A stretch of 64,000 nucleotides of DNA, taken from Bacillota bacterium (GTDB lineage Bacteria > Bacillota > Clostridia > Lachnospirales > Lachnospiraceae). The notes under the pieces are model-generated. The model saw nothing but the letters and a program-made list of their open reading frames with translations, made no database searches and had not been told where the DNA came from. Below are positions 16,683 through 25,952 of this stretch, one piece after another (position 1 is the first letter of the stretch; each line of letters opens with the position of its first letter). The stretch covers positions 29,149 through 93,148 of the forward strand of contig JAMPHT010000006.1 in NCBI GenBank assembly GCA_023663285.1, read 5' to 3'. The position numbers were made by a program, and so were the translations under genes.

Positions 16683-18767
16683 TTGGGAAAGAGTTTGTTT
16701 ATTGCGGAGAAACCCAGCGTTGCCAGAGAGTTTGCAAACGCGCTGAAAATAAAGACATCCTCAAGGGACGGCTATCTGGAATCAGAATCGGCCATTGTGA
16801 CTTGGTGCGTGGGACACCTTGTCACTATGAGTTATCCTGAGGTATATGACGAAAAGTATAAGCGGTGGAGCTTTGACACCATTCCTTTTCTGCCGGAGGA
16901 ATTCCGGTACGAGGTCATTGAAAGCGCCAGGAAACAGTACGGGATCGTCAGTTCCCTGATGAAGCGGCCGGATGTGACCGTCATTTATGTCTGCACCGAC
17001 TCCGGGCGGGAGGGTGAGTACATTTACAGGCTTGTGGAGCAGATGTCCGGCGTCACCGGGAAGGAGCGCAGGCGGGTCTGGATCGACTCTCAGACGGAGG
17101 AAGAGATCTTAAGGGGCATCCGGGAGGCAAAGGATCTGAGCGAATACGATAATCTAAGCGACGCCGCCTATCTGCGGGCAAAGGAAGATTATCTGATGGG
17201 CATCAATTTTTCCCGTGTGCTGACCTTAAAATACGGAAAGACGGTGAAGGATTACCTGAAGCGGGACAGGGCTGTGATCTCTGTGGGCAGGGTCATGACC
17301 TGTGTGCTGGGAATCGTGGTGAACAGGGAGCGGGAGATACGTTCGTTTGTAAAGACGCCCTTTTACAGGGTGCTGGGAAATTTCAGTCTGAAGGGAAAGA
17401 GCTTTTCGGGAGAGTGGAGAGCCGTGGAGGGCTCCCCTTTTTATATGTCGCCGAAGCTGTATAAGGAGAACGGCTTTCAAAAGCGGGCGGATGCGGAGCA
17501 GCTGATCGGGGACCTGCTTGGGATGCCCCCAGGCAGCGTGGCGGGGATGCCGAAAGTGGCCGCAAGGGTGGAGAGTATCGAGCGGAAGAAGGAGAACAAG
17601 AATCCGCCCCTGCTGTATAATCTGGCGGAGCTTCAGAACGACTGTTCCAAATATTTTAAGATCAGCCCCGACCAGACTCTGGGGATCGTGCAGGAGCTGT
17701 ATGAGAAAAAGCTGGTGACTTATCCCAGGACGGACGCCAGGGTGCTTTCTACTGCCGTAGCCAGGGAAATACATAAGAACATCGGGGGCCTGAGAAATTA
17801 CGGACCCCTTTCCGCCTTTGCGGGAGAGATCCTGGAGAAAGGCAGTTACAAAGGAATCGCAAAGACCCGGTATGTGAATGACAAGCAGATAACGGACCAT
17901 TACGCCATTATCCCCACGGGACAGGGGCTGGGCAGCCTGGGCGGGCTTGCGCCTCTTACGGCGAAGGTGTATGAGCTGATCGCCCGCCGGTTTTTGAGCG
18001 TTTTTTATCCGGCGGCAGTATACAGGAAGTTTGCCCTCTGCGTCAGCGTGAAGGAGGAAAGGTTTTTTGCAAGCTTCAAGGTGTTGGCGGAGGAGGGCTA
18101 TCAAAAGGTCGCCTATGTATTTAGAAGAGAGGACCGTAAGGACGCCGGCGCCGGGAAAAAGGAGGCTTCCGGGGAAAGCCCTGTGGAGAACGAAACGAAA
18201 AACGGGGAGGAACAGGGCGAGACTGAGATAAAATGTGACGAGGAGTTCACCCGGCTGTTGATGGCCCTGAAAAAGGGAGAGAGCGTGGAGCTGGAAGGCT
18301 TTGAGATCAAGGAAGGGGAGACTTCTCCGCCCAAACGCTACACCTCCGGAAGCATCATTCTGACTATGGAGAACGCCGGGCAGTTTATCGAGGACGAGGA
18401 GCTTCGCGCCCAGATAAAGGGGAGCGGTATCGGCACCAGCGCCACACGGGCGGAGATACTGAAAAAACTGGTGAATATTGAGTACCTTGCCCTGAACAAA
18501 AAGAGCCAGGTGCTGACGCCCACATTGATGGGGGAAATGATCTATGATGTGGTCAGCGGTTCCATCAGGGCGCTGCTGGATCCTTCCCTGACGGCCAGTT
18601 GGGAAAAAGGGCTGACCCTGGTGGCGGAGGGAGAGATCACGTCGGGAGAGTACATGGATAAGCTGTCAGGCTTTGTGGGCAGGCGCACGGAATACGTAAA
18701 GCGGCTGAACAATCAAAGACAGCTTTACGGGCTGTTTGACGCGGCAGCGGCAAATTACAAAAGGTAA
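16683..18767 (+). CDS. topB: DNA topoisomerase III
   Basis: Type IA topoisomerase that decatenates and relaxes negatively supercoiled DNA. I start at TTG 16683 (LGKSLFIAEKPSVA) because AAGGTAGG precedes it and the Toprim motif FIAEKPSVA must be near the N-terminus; an upstream ATG inside the previous gene would add 11 unrelated residues. The 694 residues include the Toprim DSGREGE motif and the catalytic Tyr347 in LVTYPRTDAR. A charged Glu/Lys-rich insert at about 485-520 is not typical of the core. No zinc-ribbon tail is seen. Accessory TopB proteins often travel on conjugative elements, but none is visible here. Confidence 0.94.
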   Translation: MGKSLFIAEKPSVAREFANALKIKTSSRDGYLESESAIVTWCVGHLVTMSYPEVYDEKYKRWSFDTIPFLPEEFRYEVIESARKQYGIVSSLMKRPDVTVIYVCTDSGREGEYIYRLVEQMSGVTGKERRRVWIDSQTEEEILRGIREAKDLSEYDNLSDAAYLRAKEDYLMGINFSRVLTLKYGKTVKDYLKRDRAVISVGRVMTCVLGIVVNREREIRSFVKTPFYRVLGNFSLKGKSFSGEWRAVEGSPFYMSPKLYKENGFQKRADAEQLIGDLLGMPPGSVAGMPKVAARVESIERKKENKNPPLLYNLAELQNDCSKYFKISPDQTLGIVQELYEKKLVTYPRTDARVLSTAVAREIHKNIGGLRNYGPLSAFAGEILEKGSYKGIAKTRYVNDKQITDHYAIIPTGQGLGSLGGLAPLTAKVYELIARRFLSVFYPAAVYRKFALCVSVKEERFFASFKVLAEEGYQKVAYVFRREDRKDAGAGKKEASGESPVENETKNGEEQGETEIKCDEEFTRLLMALKKGESVELEGFEIKEGETSPPKRYTSGSIILTMENAGQFIEDEELRAQIKGSGIGTSATRAEILKKLVNIEYLALNKKSQVLTPTLMGEMIYDVVSGSIRALLDPSLTASWEKGLTLVAEGEITSGEYMDKLSGFVGRRTEYVKRLNNQRQLYGLFDAAAANYKR

Positions 18768-18788
18768 ATCAGTCTTGCATGAAGTGAC

Positions 18789-18927
18789 GGCGGCAGGTGA
18801 CAGTCATCCTCATGCAGATATGCTTTCGCTTGGAGGCGCGACGTAACGGTACGTAAGCAGGCAGAATACGCCTGCTAAGTACCGACGTCTTGCACAGTCT
18901 GCATGAGAACGATTGTCACCTGCCGCC
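18789..18927. repeat. Large imperfect inverted repeat with nested hairpin
   Basis: Intergenic element after topB. The 30-base outer arms at 18789-18818 and 18898-18927 pair with two mismatches and one G-T pair (outer sequence GGCGGCAGGTGAC / GTCACCTGCCGCC). A second nested stem pairs 18848-18862 with 18870-18883 (AAGCAGGC/GCCTGCT core). No T-run follows, so it is not a simple terminator. It could be a small non-autonomous mobile element or a structured RNA; no coding potential is seen. Confidence 0.7.
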
Positions 18928-18992
18928 TGTAGCAGACGGCGAGGCTGAAGGAATCGGTATAGAAGAGTATAGAAGAAAAGGAGAATGACGAC

Positions 18993-19658
18993 ATGAGCGG
19001 CATTACGGTTACAGATCTGTATGATTTAAAGGAGACCATAGCAGCGGAGCTGTTTAAGGATGTGACATACCCATGGGAGGTGCTGCCCAGGATACATGAC
19101 TTTATTCTGGCGCTGGGCAGTACCCTGCCGGAGGCGCTGTATGAAAAGAAGGTCGGGGATATCTGGATCGCCAGGAGTGCAAAGGTAGCCCCCACTGCTT
19201 GTCTGAACGGCCCCCTGATCGTGGACGAGGAGGCGGAGATCCGCCACTGCGCTTACATACGGGGCAATGCCATTGTGGGAAAGGGAGCCGTGGTAGGCAA
19301 TTCCACGGAGCTGAAAAATGTAGTGCTGTTTAATAAAGTCCAGGTGCCTCATTACAATTATGTGGGCGACAGTGTGCTGGGCTTTCGCTCCCACATGGGC
19401 GCAGGCTCCATCACCTCCAATGTGAAGAGCGACAAGACTCTGGTGGTGGTGAAGGGAGAGGATATCCGCATTGAGACGGGACTGAAAAAGATGGGCGCCA
19501 TGCTGGGAGACAACGTGGAGGTGGGCTGCAACAGCGTATTGAATCCGGGCACCGTCATCGGCAGGGAGTCAAACATTTATCCCACATCCATGGTGCGGGG
19601 AGTGGTGCCCGCCCACAGCATCTATAAAACCAGGACGGAAATTGTAGAAAAAATTTGA
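18993..19658 (+). CDS. Left-handed beta-helix (hexapeptide) acyltransferase-like protein
   Basis: Protein of 221 residues with hexapeptide repeats typical of LbH acyltransferases and of the C-terminal halves of GlmU-type enzymes: IWIARSAKVAPTACLNG, AYIRGNAIVGKGAVVGN, MLGDNVEVGCNSVLNPG and VIGRESNIYP. The N-terminal 60 residues are helical. There is no nucleotidyltransferase domain, so it is shorter than GlmU. Many Clostridia encode this protein, generally labelled UDP-N-acetylglucosamine pyrophosphorylase-like, without a tested function. AAAGGAG precedes the start. Acyl acceptor unknown. Confidence 0.85.
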   Translation: MSGITVTDLYDLKETIAAELFKDVTYPWEVLPRIHDFILALGSTLPEALYEKKVGDIWIARSAKVAPTACLNGPLIVDEEAEIRHCAYIRGNAIVGKGAVVGNSTELKNVVLFNKVQVPHYNYVGDSVLGFRSHMGAGSITSNVKSDKTLVVVKGEDIRIETGLKKMGAMLGDNVEVGCNSVLNPGTVIGRESNIYPTSMVRGVVPAHSIYKTRTEIVEKI

Positions 19659-19683
19659 AAGCAATGGAAAGGCGGTCATAAGC

Positions 19684-21003
19684 ATGACATACAATATTCT
19701 GGATTTTGGGGCGGTGGGAGACGGAGCAGTGAACGACGCCGGAGCGATACAGGCGGCCATCGACGCCTGCAGCGCAAACGGAGGGGGAAGAGTGGTAGTG
19801 CCCGCCGGCAGGTTATTTAAGACAGGATCCATCGTGCTGAAAGCAAATGTGGAATTTCATCTGGAAACGGGGGCAGTTTTAAAGGCAAGCGAGAAGCTGG
19901 AGGACTACGCGCCGGTGGATACACAGCCGGGCGGAACAGGAATGCCTGCGCCCAGAGACGTTCCCTCTTACGTGAACAGCGAATATGACGGAAAGCCCTT
20001 TCATTACTTTATTTATGCCAGGGACGCGGAATGTGTGCAGATCACAGGGTTTGGCAGGATCGACGGCTCGGAGGAGATCTACCACGGGCAGGAAGGCAGC
20101 TATCATGTGGAGGGAGCGTTTTATCCCAGGATCCCCATGCTTTTGCTGGAAAAAGTGAACCATCTTACCGTTCAGGATGTGACGCTGCAGAATAGCGGCT
20201 TCTGGACGTTACACATGGCAGGCTGTGAGGATGTGCTGATAAACGGCATCCGTATTTTGAACAGCCTGAAAATGGCTAATTCAGACGGGATCGATCCGGA
20301 TCATTGCAGGAATGTCCGAATCGTAAACTGTCACATTGAATGTGCGGATGACTGTATCGTGCTGAAAAACACAAAGGCATACGAGGCATACGGTCCCTGC
20401 GAAAATATTCTGATCACCGGCTGTACCCTGGTATCTACAAGCGCCGCCATCAAATTTGGCACGGAAGGCGAATCACCGTTTAGAAATATTATTGTGGAAA
20501 ACTGTATTATCAGCCGCAGTAACCGCGGATTTTCTCTGCAGCTTCGGGATAAGGGCTATATGGAAAATGTGATGGTTTCCAATGTCCATATAGAAACCAG
20601 ACGCTTTTCCCAGGAATGGTGGGGGCGTGCGGAGCCAATCTATATTACTGCCATTGACAGAAAACAGGGCGTGAACGCAGGCCATATCAGGAATGTGTGT
20701 TTTCGGGATATTTTCTGTGAAGGCGAAAACGGGATCCTGCTTTGGGCGGGCGAAGGCAAAAACATAGAAAATATTCGGTTTGAAAATGTGAGCGTAAGGC
20801 TGAAGAAAAAATCAAAATGGATCTCGGATGGCTACGATCTTCGCCCCTGTGAGGGGGACGGAGTCATAGGCGGCGGGATCCACGGGTTTTATGCCCACAA
20901 TATCAAGGGGCTGGAGCTTAAGGGAGTTGTCCTGGAAATGGACGAGGATATGAAAGCTGCCGTGAAGGACTTGAGCCTGTATGAGGATGTGGAACTGAAA
21001 TAA
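19684..21003 (+). CDS. Glycoside hydrolase family 28 (polygalacturonase-like)
   Basis: Right-handed beta-helix protein of 439 residues without a signal peptide, so cytoplasmic. It begins with the pectate-lyase/GH28 N-terminal motif YNILDFGAVGDGAVNDAGAIQAAIDAC. Catalytic-type motifs are NSDGIDPDHCRNV and ADDCIVLK. The usual GHG motif is not obvious; the corresponding region reads AAIKFGTEGES, and the final RIK-type motif is altered. GH28 enzymes cleave galacturonan or rhamnogalacturonan by inverting hydrolysis. Cytoplasmic members act on imported oligosaccharides. It lies upstream of GH36 and a LacI regulator. Exact substrate uncertain. Confidence 0.85.
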   Translation: MTYNILDFGAVGDGAVNDAGAIQAAIDACSANGGGRVVVPAGRLFKTGSIVLKANVEFHLETGAVLKASEKLEDYAPVDTQPGGTGMPAPRDVPSYVNSEYDGKPFHYFIYARDAECVQITGFGRIDGSEEIYHGQEGSYHVEGAFYPRIPMLLLEKVNHLTVQDVTLQNSGFWTLHMAGCEDVLINGIRILNSLKMANSDGIDPDHCRNVRIVNCHIECADDCIVLKNTKAYEAYGPCENILITGCTLVSTSAAIKFGTEGESPFRNIIVENCIISRSNRGFSLQLRDKGYMENVMVSNVHIETRRFSQEWWGRAEPIYITAIDRKQGVNAGHIRNVCFRDIFCEGENGILLWAGEGKNIENIRFENVSVRLKKKSKWISDGYDLRPCEGDGVIGGGIHGFYAHNIKGLELKGVVLEMDEDMKAAVKDLSLYEDVELK

Positions 21004-21034
21004 GACATGGACCTCTCTTTTACTTAAAATAACT

Positions 21035-21211
21035 TAAAATTAGTTAAAATTTATATTTTATTAAAATTAATTTGTGGATTTTATCTATTTCAAAATGGAC
21101 AGGTTTCCCATATGATAAAGTGTGAACGGAATGAAGATTTTCTAAGGCGTCAAAAGACGCCGCCTAAGAAAATCTAATCATTCCGGGAAGAATCCGCAGG
21201 CGGATTCTTCC
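21035..21211 (+). promoter_or_regulatory. AT-rich motif region and double hairpin before GH36
   Basis: The 259 bases between GH28 and GH36 hold an AT-rich stretch containing TAAAATTAGTTAAAA (21035-21049), a 15-mer found again exactly in the GH26 promoter at 33924-33938. They also hold the dispersed 17-mer GTGTGAACGGAATGAAG at 21120-21136. Two hairpins follow: one spanning 21135-21174 (AGATTTTCT/AGAAAATCT outer, GGCGTC/GACGCC inner) and one with arms 21186-21197/21200-21211 (GGAAGAATCCGC). No clear T-run follows. Regulatory function is inference. Confidence 0.5.
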
Positions 21212-21262
21212 GGTTTGGTGGCGGACAACGTCCGCTTTTTATGGGGAAAGGGGCATGATGAT

Positions 21263-23470
21263 ATGAATATTTTGTATGACGAGCAGGCGAGAATCTTTAA
21301 GCTGGATACGGCCCACACCAGTTATCTGATCGGACTGGCGGACGAGGAGGGCTTTATCGGCCATGTTTATTATGGGAAAACCATCAGCGACGTAAACGCC
21401 GGATATCTGATGCGGACGGGGGAGCCGCCTTTTGTGCCCTCAAAGAATAACAGGGACAGAAGCTCTTTTTTTGACGCCTTTCCCATGGAGTTTCCGGGCT
21501 GCAATACGGGGGACTACCGGGAGAGCGCAATAGAGGTGCTGGACGAAAAAATGCATAGCGCGGTGGAGATCGTATATCAGGGGCATCGTATATTCAGGGG
21601 AAAGCCTGCGCTTGCCGGGCTGCCTGCCACTTTCGGGGGAGAGCAGGAGTGCATGACCCTGGAGATCGACGGGGCGGATAAGGCGCTGGGGCTGGAGGTG
21701 ACTTTGCGCTACAGCATTTTTGCGGACGTGGATGTGATCGCAAGAAGCGTGTCGGTGAAAAATATGTCTCAGGAAAGCTTTTTCCTCACCCGGCTCATGT
21801 CCGCCAGCATTGATATGGACGCAGACGCGGATGGGGAGAATTACAGGCTGCTGACTCTCCACGGTTCCTGGGCCAGAGAGCGGCACATGGAATACAGGGA
21901 GATCGGCTGTGGCAAGACAAGCGTAAGCTCCACAAGGGGGGAATCCTCCCATCAGGAGCATCCCTTTATGGCGCTGGTGTCTGAGACGGCCACTCAGGAA
22001 AGGGGCGGCGTCTACGGCTTCCACTTTGTATATTCCGGCAATTTTCTTGCCCAGGTGGAGAAGAATCAGTTTGAAAGCCTTCGGGTGCAGATGGGTATAC
22101 ATCCGAAGAATTTCTGTTACCAGGTGAAGCCGGGAGAGGTATTTCAGGCGCCGGAGGTGATCCTGACCTATTCGGCGGAGGGGCTTGGAGGCATGAGCAG
22201 GACCTTCCATGACCTGTATCGGAACCACCTGATCAGAAGCCCTTATAAGGATAAAAGGCGTCCCATTCTCATCAATAACTGGGAGGCCACCTATTTTGAT
22301 TTTGATACGGAGAAGCTGCTGGACATTGCCAGGGAGGCGAAAAAGGCGGGCATTGAGATGCTGGTCATGGACGACGGCTGGTTCGGATACCGGAACGACG
22401 ACAACACCAGCCTGGGGGACTGGAAGGTAAATGAAAACAAGCTTCAGGGCGGCTTGAAGCATCTGGTAGACGAGGTGAATAAGATCGGTCTGAAATTCGG
22501 TATCTGGTTTGAGCCGGAGATGGTGTCGCCGGATTCCGATCTGTACCGCGCTCATCCGGACTGGGCCATCGCCATTCCGGGCCGTACCCCCTGCCGTTCC
22601 AGAAATCAGTATGTTCTGGATATCACCAGACCTGAGGTGCGGGAGTATGTCTATCGTTGTGTGGCGGAGGTGCTGCACAGCGCCAATATCGAGTATGTGA
22701 AATGGGATATGAACCGTCAACTGACGGATCTGGGCAGCTTGTATCTGGGCAGGGAGAATCAGGGAGAGCTGAGCCACCGCTACGTGCTGGCGGTGTATGA
22801 GCTGCAGGAGAGGCTGACAGGGGAATTTCCAGACCTGCTTCTGGAGAACTGTTCCGGCGGCGGCGCCAGGTTCGATCCGGGGATGCTTTATTACAGCCCC
22901 CAGATATGGTGCTCTGACGATACGGACGCCATCGAGCGGCTGGTCATCCAGGAGGGAACGGCGCTGATCTATCCCCTTTCCACCATGGGCGCCCATGTGT
23001 CGGACTGCCCCAACCATACGGTGGGCAGGAGCACACCTTTTTCCACCAGAGGGAACGTTGCCCTGGCAGGCACCTTCGGCTATGAGCTGGATATTACAAA
23101 GCTTTCGGAGGAAGAGAGGGCGCAGATACCGGAGCAGACAGCCCTGTACCACAAGTACAACGATCTGGTGAGAAGCGGTGATTATTATCGTATTGCCTCT
23201 TACCGGCAGAACCATTTTTATGACTGTTACGCGGTGGTGTCAAAGGATAAGGAGGAGGCGCTGGTCACCTATGTGCAGGTGCTGAGGCGTCCTAACTGTC
23301 ACAGCAGGATGATAAAGCTGGCGGGGCTGGACCCCGGCAAAAGGTACAGGAACGAGGAGACGGGTGAGGTATACTTTGGCGATACCCTGATGAATGGGGG
23401 CATTCCCGTACAGGAAATGTGGGGTGATTTTCAGTCAAAGCTGATCCATTTGACGGCGGAAAGGGAGTAG
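21263..23470 (+). CDS. Alpha-galactosidase, GH36
   Basis: Cytoplasmic retaining alpha-galactosidase of 735 residues that removes alpha-1,6-galactose from galacto(gluco)mannan or raffinose-type oligosaccharides. I start at ATG 21263 (MNILYDEQARIF) because GGGGAAAGGGG lies about 9 bases upstream. An N-terminal beta supersandwich precedes the barrel, which carries MLVMDDGWFG, the nucleophile Asp482 in YVKWDMNR, LENCSGGGARFDPG, and the acid/base region CSDDTD at about 551-555. It fits the mannan locus downstream as the debranching enzyme. The LacI gene starts 4 bases after it. Confidence 0.95.
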   Translation: MNILYDEQARIFKLDTAHTSYLIGLADEEGFIGHVYYGKTISDVNAGYLMRTGEPPFVPSKNNRDRSSFFDAFPMEFPGCNTGDYRESAIEVLDEKMHSAVEIVYQGHRIFRGKPALAGLPATFGGEQECMTLEIDGADKALGLEVTLRYSIFADVDVIARSVSVKNMSQESFFLTRLMSASIDMDADADGENYRLLTLHGSWARERHMEYREIGCGKTSVSSTRGESSHQEHPFMALVSETATQERGGVYGFHFVYSGNFLAQVEKNQFESLRVQMGIHPKNFCYQVKPGEVFQAPEVILTYSAEGLGGMSRTFHDLYRNHLIRSPYKDKRRPILINNWEATYFDFDTEKLLDIAREAKKAGIEMLVMDDGWFGYRNDDNTSLGDWKVNENKLQGGLKHLVDEVNKIGLKFGIWFEPEMVSPDSDLYRAHPDWAIAIPGRTPCRSRNQYVLDITRPEVREYVYRCVAEVLHSANIEYVKWDMNRQLTDLGSLYLGRENQGELSHRYVLAVYELQERLTGEFPDLLLENCSGGGARFDPGMLYYSPQIWCSDDTDAIERLVIQEGTALIYPLSTMGAHVSDCPNHTVGRSTPFSTRGNVALAGTFGYELDITKLSEEERAQIPEQTALYHKYNDLVRSGDYYRIASYRQNHFYDCYAVVSKDKEEALVTYVQVLRRPNCHSRMIKLAGLDPGKRYRNEETGEVYFGDTLMNGGIPVQEMWGDFQSKLIHLTAERE

Positions 23471-23473
23471 CTT

Positions 23474-24496
23474 ATGGCGAAAGCGGTAAAACTGGCGGAT
23501 ATTGCAAGGAAGGTGGGAGTCAGCACGGTAACTGTCTCCAAGGCGCTTTCCGGACAAAAAGGCGTCAGCGAGGAGATGCGCGAAAGGATAAAGAGGCTTG
23601 CGGATGAGCTGGGGTACCGTCAGCCCTCTGCGGCCAGGCGGGCAGTGGGCAGGGCGCGGAGTTACAATATCGGCGTACTGATAGAGGAAGAATATCTGGA
23701 TAAATATGAATCCTTTTACTGGAAGATCTATCAGCAGGTCTCCATCTGCGCTCTGAACTGCGAATGCTTTGCCATGATGGAGGTGGTGAGCAATCGTATG
23801 GAGGAGCTGCTGGAAGTGCCCAAGGTGATAAGGGAGCAGAAGGTACACGGCGTCATCGTCATCGGTAGGATGCCCGGCAGATATTTAAAGCTGCTGAAGG
23901 AAAACAGATCCCTCCCGGTGGTCTATATAGATTTTACGGACGACGATCCGGAGACCGATGCAGTGGTCTCAGACAGCTATTACGGGGCGTACCATTTGGT
24001 AAATTATCTGATCGAGCAGGGGCATGACAGGATCGCCTATGTGGGGACCCTGCTTGCCACCAGCTCCATCACGGACAGATATTTCGGCTATGCGAAAGCG
24101 CTGCTGGAGCATGATATCCCCATGAGGAAGGACTGGCAGCTGGACGATCGGCTTGTGACCAGCGGCTCTATCCAGGAGGAGCTGATGCTGATGCCGGAGG
24201 AAATGCCCACCGCCTTTTTCTGCAACTGCGATCTGACGGCGGGAAAGCTGATCCAGAAGCTGAACAGGGAGGGTTATCGGGTGCCGGAGGATATATCCGT
24301 GGTGGGCTTTGACAATTATATTTATCCCGGAATCTGCGATGTGGGCATCACCACCTACGAGGTGGATCAGGCGCAGATGGCGTCCCAGGCGGTGGAGATC
24401 CTGGTGAAACGAATGGAAAACGAGTCCTTCAGTCCCAGGACCCATATGGTGGAGGGCCGTATAGTGGTGAAAGAGAGCGTGAAGCGGGTTCATTGA
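23474..24496 (+). CDS. LacI-family transcriptional regulator
   Basis: Sugar-responsive repressor of 340 residues. The N-terminal helix-turn-helix and hinge read KLADIARKVGVSTVTVSKALSG; a periplasmic-binding-protein-like ligand domain covers about 65-335 (GVIVIGRMPG, VSDSYYGAYHLVNYLI, GFDNYIYPG). It is co-directional with GH28 and GH36 and 4 bases from the latter, so it most likely controls that cluster in response to a galactoside or mannan-derived sugar. No classic LacI palindrome was recognised upstream; the shared AT-rich 15-mer is one candidate site. Confidence 0.94.
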   Translation: MAKAVKLADIARKVGVSTVTVSKALSGQKGVSEEMRERIKRLADELGYRQPSAARRAVGRARSYNIGVLIEEEYLDKYESFYWKIYQQVSICALNCECFAMMEVVSNRMEELLEVPKVIREQKVHGVIVIGRMPGRYLKLLKENRSLPVVYIDFTDDDPETDAVVSDSYYGAYHLVNYLIEQGHDRIAYVGTLLATSSITDRYFGYAKALLEHDIPMRKDWQLDDRLVTSGSIQEELMLMPEEMPTAFFCNCDLTAGKLIQKLNREGYRVPEDISVVGFDNYIYPGICDVGITTYEVDQAQMASQAVEILVKRMENESFSPRTHMVEGRIVVKESVKRVH

Positions 24497-24507
24497 CTGG
24501 TATGCGT

Positions 24508-24533
24508 AAGAGGGTGTGTAAACACCCCTCTTT
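24508..24533 (+). repeat. Short copy of dispersed AAGAGGGTG hairpin
   Basis: AAGAGGGTGT...ACACCCCTCTT forms a stem with one bulged C. It matches the inner hairpin of the element at 12279-12303 and a part of the copy at 58625. It lies between the LacI and SGNH genes without a T-run. Confidence 0.55.
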
Positions 24534-24551
24534 GAGCACACAAGGGGTATA

Positions 24552-25826
24552 ATGATGAGAAAAAATAAGGGATACCTGGCTATATGCCTGACAGTATGTA
24601 TGCTTTTGAGCCTGACGGGCTGTGGCGGCGAAGCCGGGATGGGAAACATGGACGCAGACAGCGCCGCTTCGCTGGCAGTGCCCACGGCATTCTTAAGAGA
24701 AGAGGATATGGCGCTGGCGGATATGTGGCAGAGCTGCGACGACAGAGCCCTGGGGGCGGTGATGCGGAAAGCGGAAGCGGGAGAGCCTGTGAGTATTGTC
24801 TGCATCGGCGGCTCCATCACCCAGGGGACGATCTCCGGCGGCGCAAAGGACGGCGAACTGTTAAAAAGCAGCGAACTGCCTGAAAAAAAGGCATATGCTG
24901 AAATCTTTTTTCAGTGGTGGCAGGAGCGGTTTCCGGATACCTCCTTTGATTTTGTAAATGCGGGTATCGGCGGAACGGATTCTTATCTGGGGGTACACCG
25001 GCTGGCACAGGATGTACTGGAATACGATCCGGATCTGGTGCTGGTGGAATTTTCGGTAAACGACGGAAACGATAATTTTCATAAGATCTCATATGACAAT
25101 CTGATCTACAGCCTGTTGAAGTCGGACAGCGGGCCTGCGGTGATGCTTCTGTTCATGGCTCAGACAAACGGGACCTCCGCCCAGGGGAATCATGCCCTGG
25201 TGGGATTCCATTACAGCGTTCCCATGGTAAGCTTCGGCAACGTGATAGCGGATATGATGGAGACAGGACGCTTTACCGATAAAGATCTGTCGGGAGACCA
25301 GGTACACCCCTCCGCTCTGGGCCATGCGGTGACAGGGGAGATCCTGTGGAACTACCTGAACGGCGTATATGAGGTGCGCGGGGATATGGGCGAACCGGAC
25401 AAAGGCAGCTTGTCTGTGCTGACGAAGAAGCTCTATGACAATGCCCGCATCCTGGACAGCGACGACATTGTGCCGGATGAGCAGGGGGATTTCTCTGAGA
25501 ATCAGGTCTGCATGGAGTTTCCAAAGGGCTGGAGCTGCGACGGAGACGGGGGCATTGTGTTTACGGCTTCCTTCAGCAGGCTGGGGATACTCTATTATGC
25601 CACAACGGACGGAAAGAGCGGACGGTTTGAGGTGCTGGTGGACGGAGAACATATGCAGACCATCAACGCCGACTTTTCCGGAGGCTGGGGCAACGCCATC
25701 ATGACGGCTGAGGTCTATGCATCCGGTGAGGAGGCGGTCCATAGGGTGGAGATCCGCCGGGAGGAGGGCTCGGAGGGCAGCGTGTTCCATCTGCTGGGCC
25801 TGATGACAAGCGGAGCAGCCGATTGA
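24552..25826 (+). CDS. SGNH-hydrolase lipoprotein, CE17-like esterase
   Basis: Cell-surface lipoprotein of 424 residues: the signal peptide ends in the lipobox LTGC (Cys near residue 24). The SGNH fold shows the Ser block IVCIGGSITQGT, Gly/Asn blocks (NAGIGGTDSYLG, FSVNDGND) and the Asp-His block DQVHPSALGHA. A C-terminal beta-rich domain (about 300-424) resembles the CBM-like domain following CE17 mannan O-acetylesterases. It probably deacetylates an extracellular polysaccharide. A paralogue without signal peptide lies at 57422-58543. Fold certain; acetyl-mannan substrate is inference. Confidence 0.85.
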   Translation: MMRKNKGYLAICLTVCMLLSLTGCGGEAGMGNMDADSAASLAVPTAFLREEDMALADMWQSCDDRALGAVMRKAEAGEPVSIVCIGGSITQGTISGGAKDGELLKSSELPEKKAYAEIFFQWWQERFPDTSFDFVNAGIGGTDSYLGVHRLAQDVLEYDPDLVLVEFSVNDGNDNFHKISYDNLIYSLLKSDSGPAVMLLFMAQTNGTSAQGNHALVGFHYSVPMVSFGNVIADMMETGRFTDKDLSGDQVHPSALGHAVTGEILWNYLNGVYEVRGDMGEPDKGSLSVLTKKLYDNARILDSDDIVPDEQGDFSENQVCMEFPKGWSCDGDGGIVFTASFSRLGILYYATTDGKSGRFEVLVDGEHMQTINADFSGGWGNAIMTAEVYASGEEAVHRVEIRREEGSEGSVFHLLGLMTSGAAD

Positions 25827-25869
25827 TTTACATATACCGGACACTAGTTGTGATAGACGAAAAAGATAC

Positions 25870-25928
25870 TTGTAAATGACTGTCAGATGTGATATATAAC
25901 AATATTAGCAAGTATACTTGCTAATATT
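25870..25928 (+). promoter_or_regulatory. Promoter with 28-bp perfect palindrome at the start site
   Basis: TTGTAA (25870-25875), a 17-base spacer and TATATA (25893-25898) form a sigma-A promoter. A perfect 28-base palindrome covers 25901-25928, with half-site AATATTAGCAAGTA, directly over the expected transcription start. It is too AT-rich and lacks a T-run for a terminator, so an operator is the best reading. It governs the small secreted protein gene at 25953. Confidence 0.6.
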
Positions 25929-25952
25929 ATTATTTAATAGGAGGAATGATCT

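Noticed and set aside
21440-23215. 591-codon open frame on the minus strand
   Set aside because: It lies wholly antisense to the GH36 gene, whose motifs are all intact; composition is typical of a shadow of GC-rich coding DNA.
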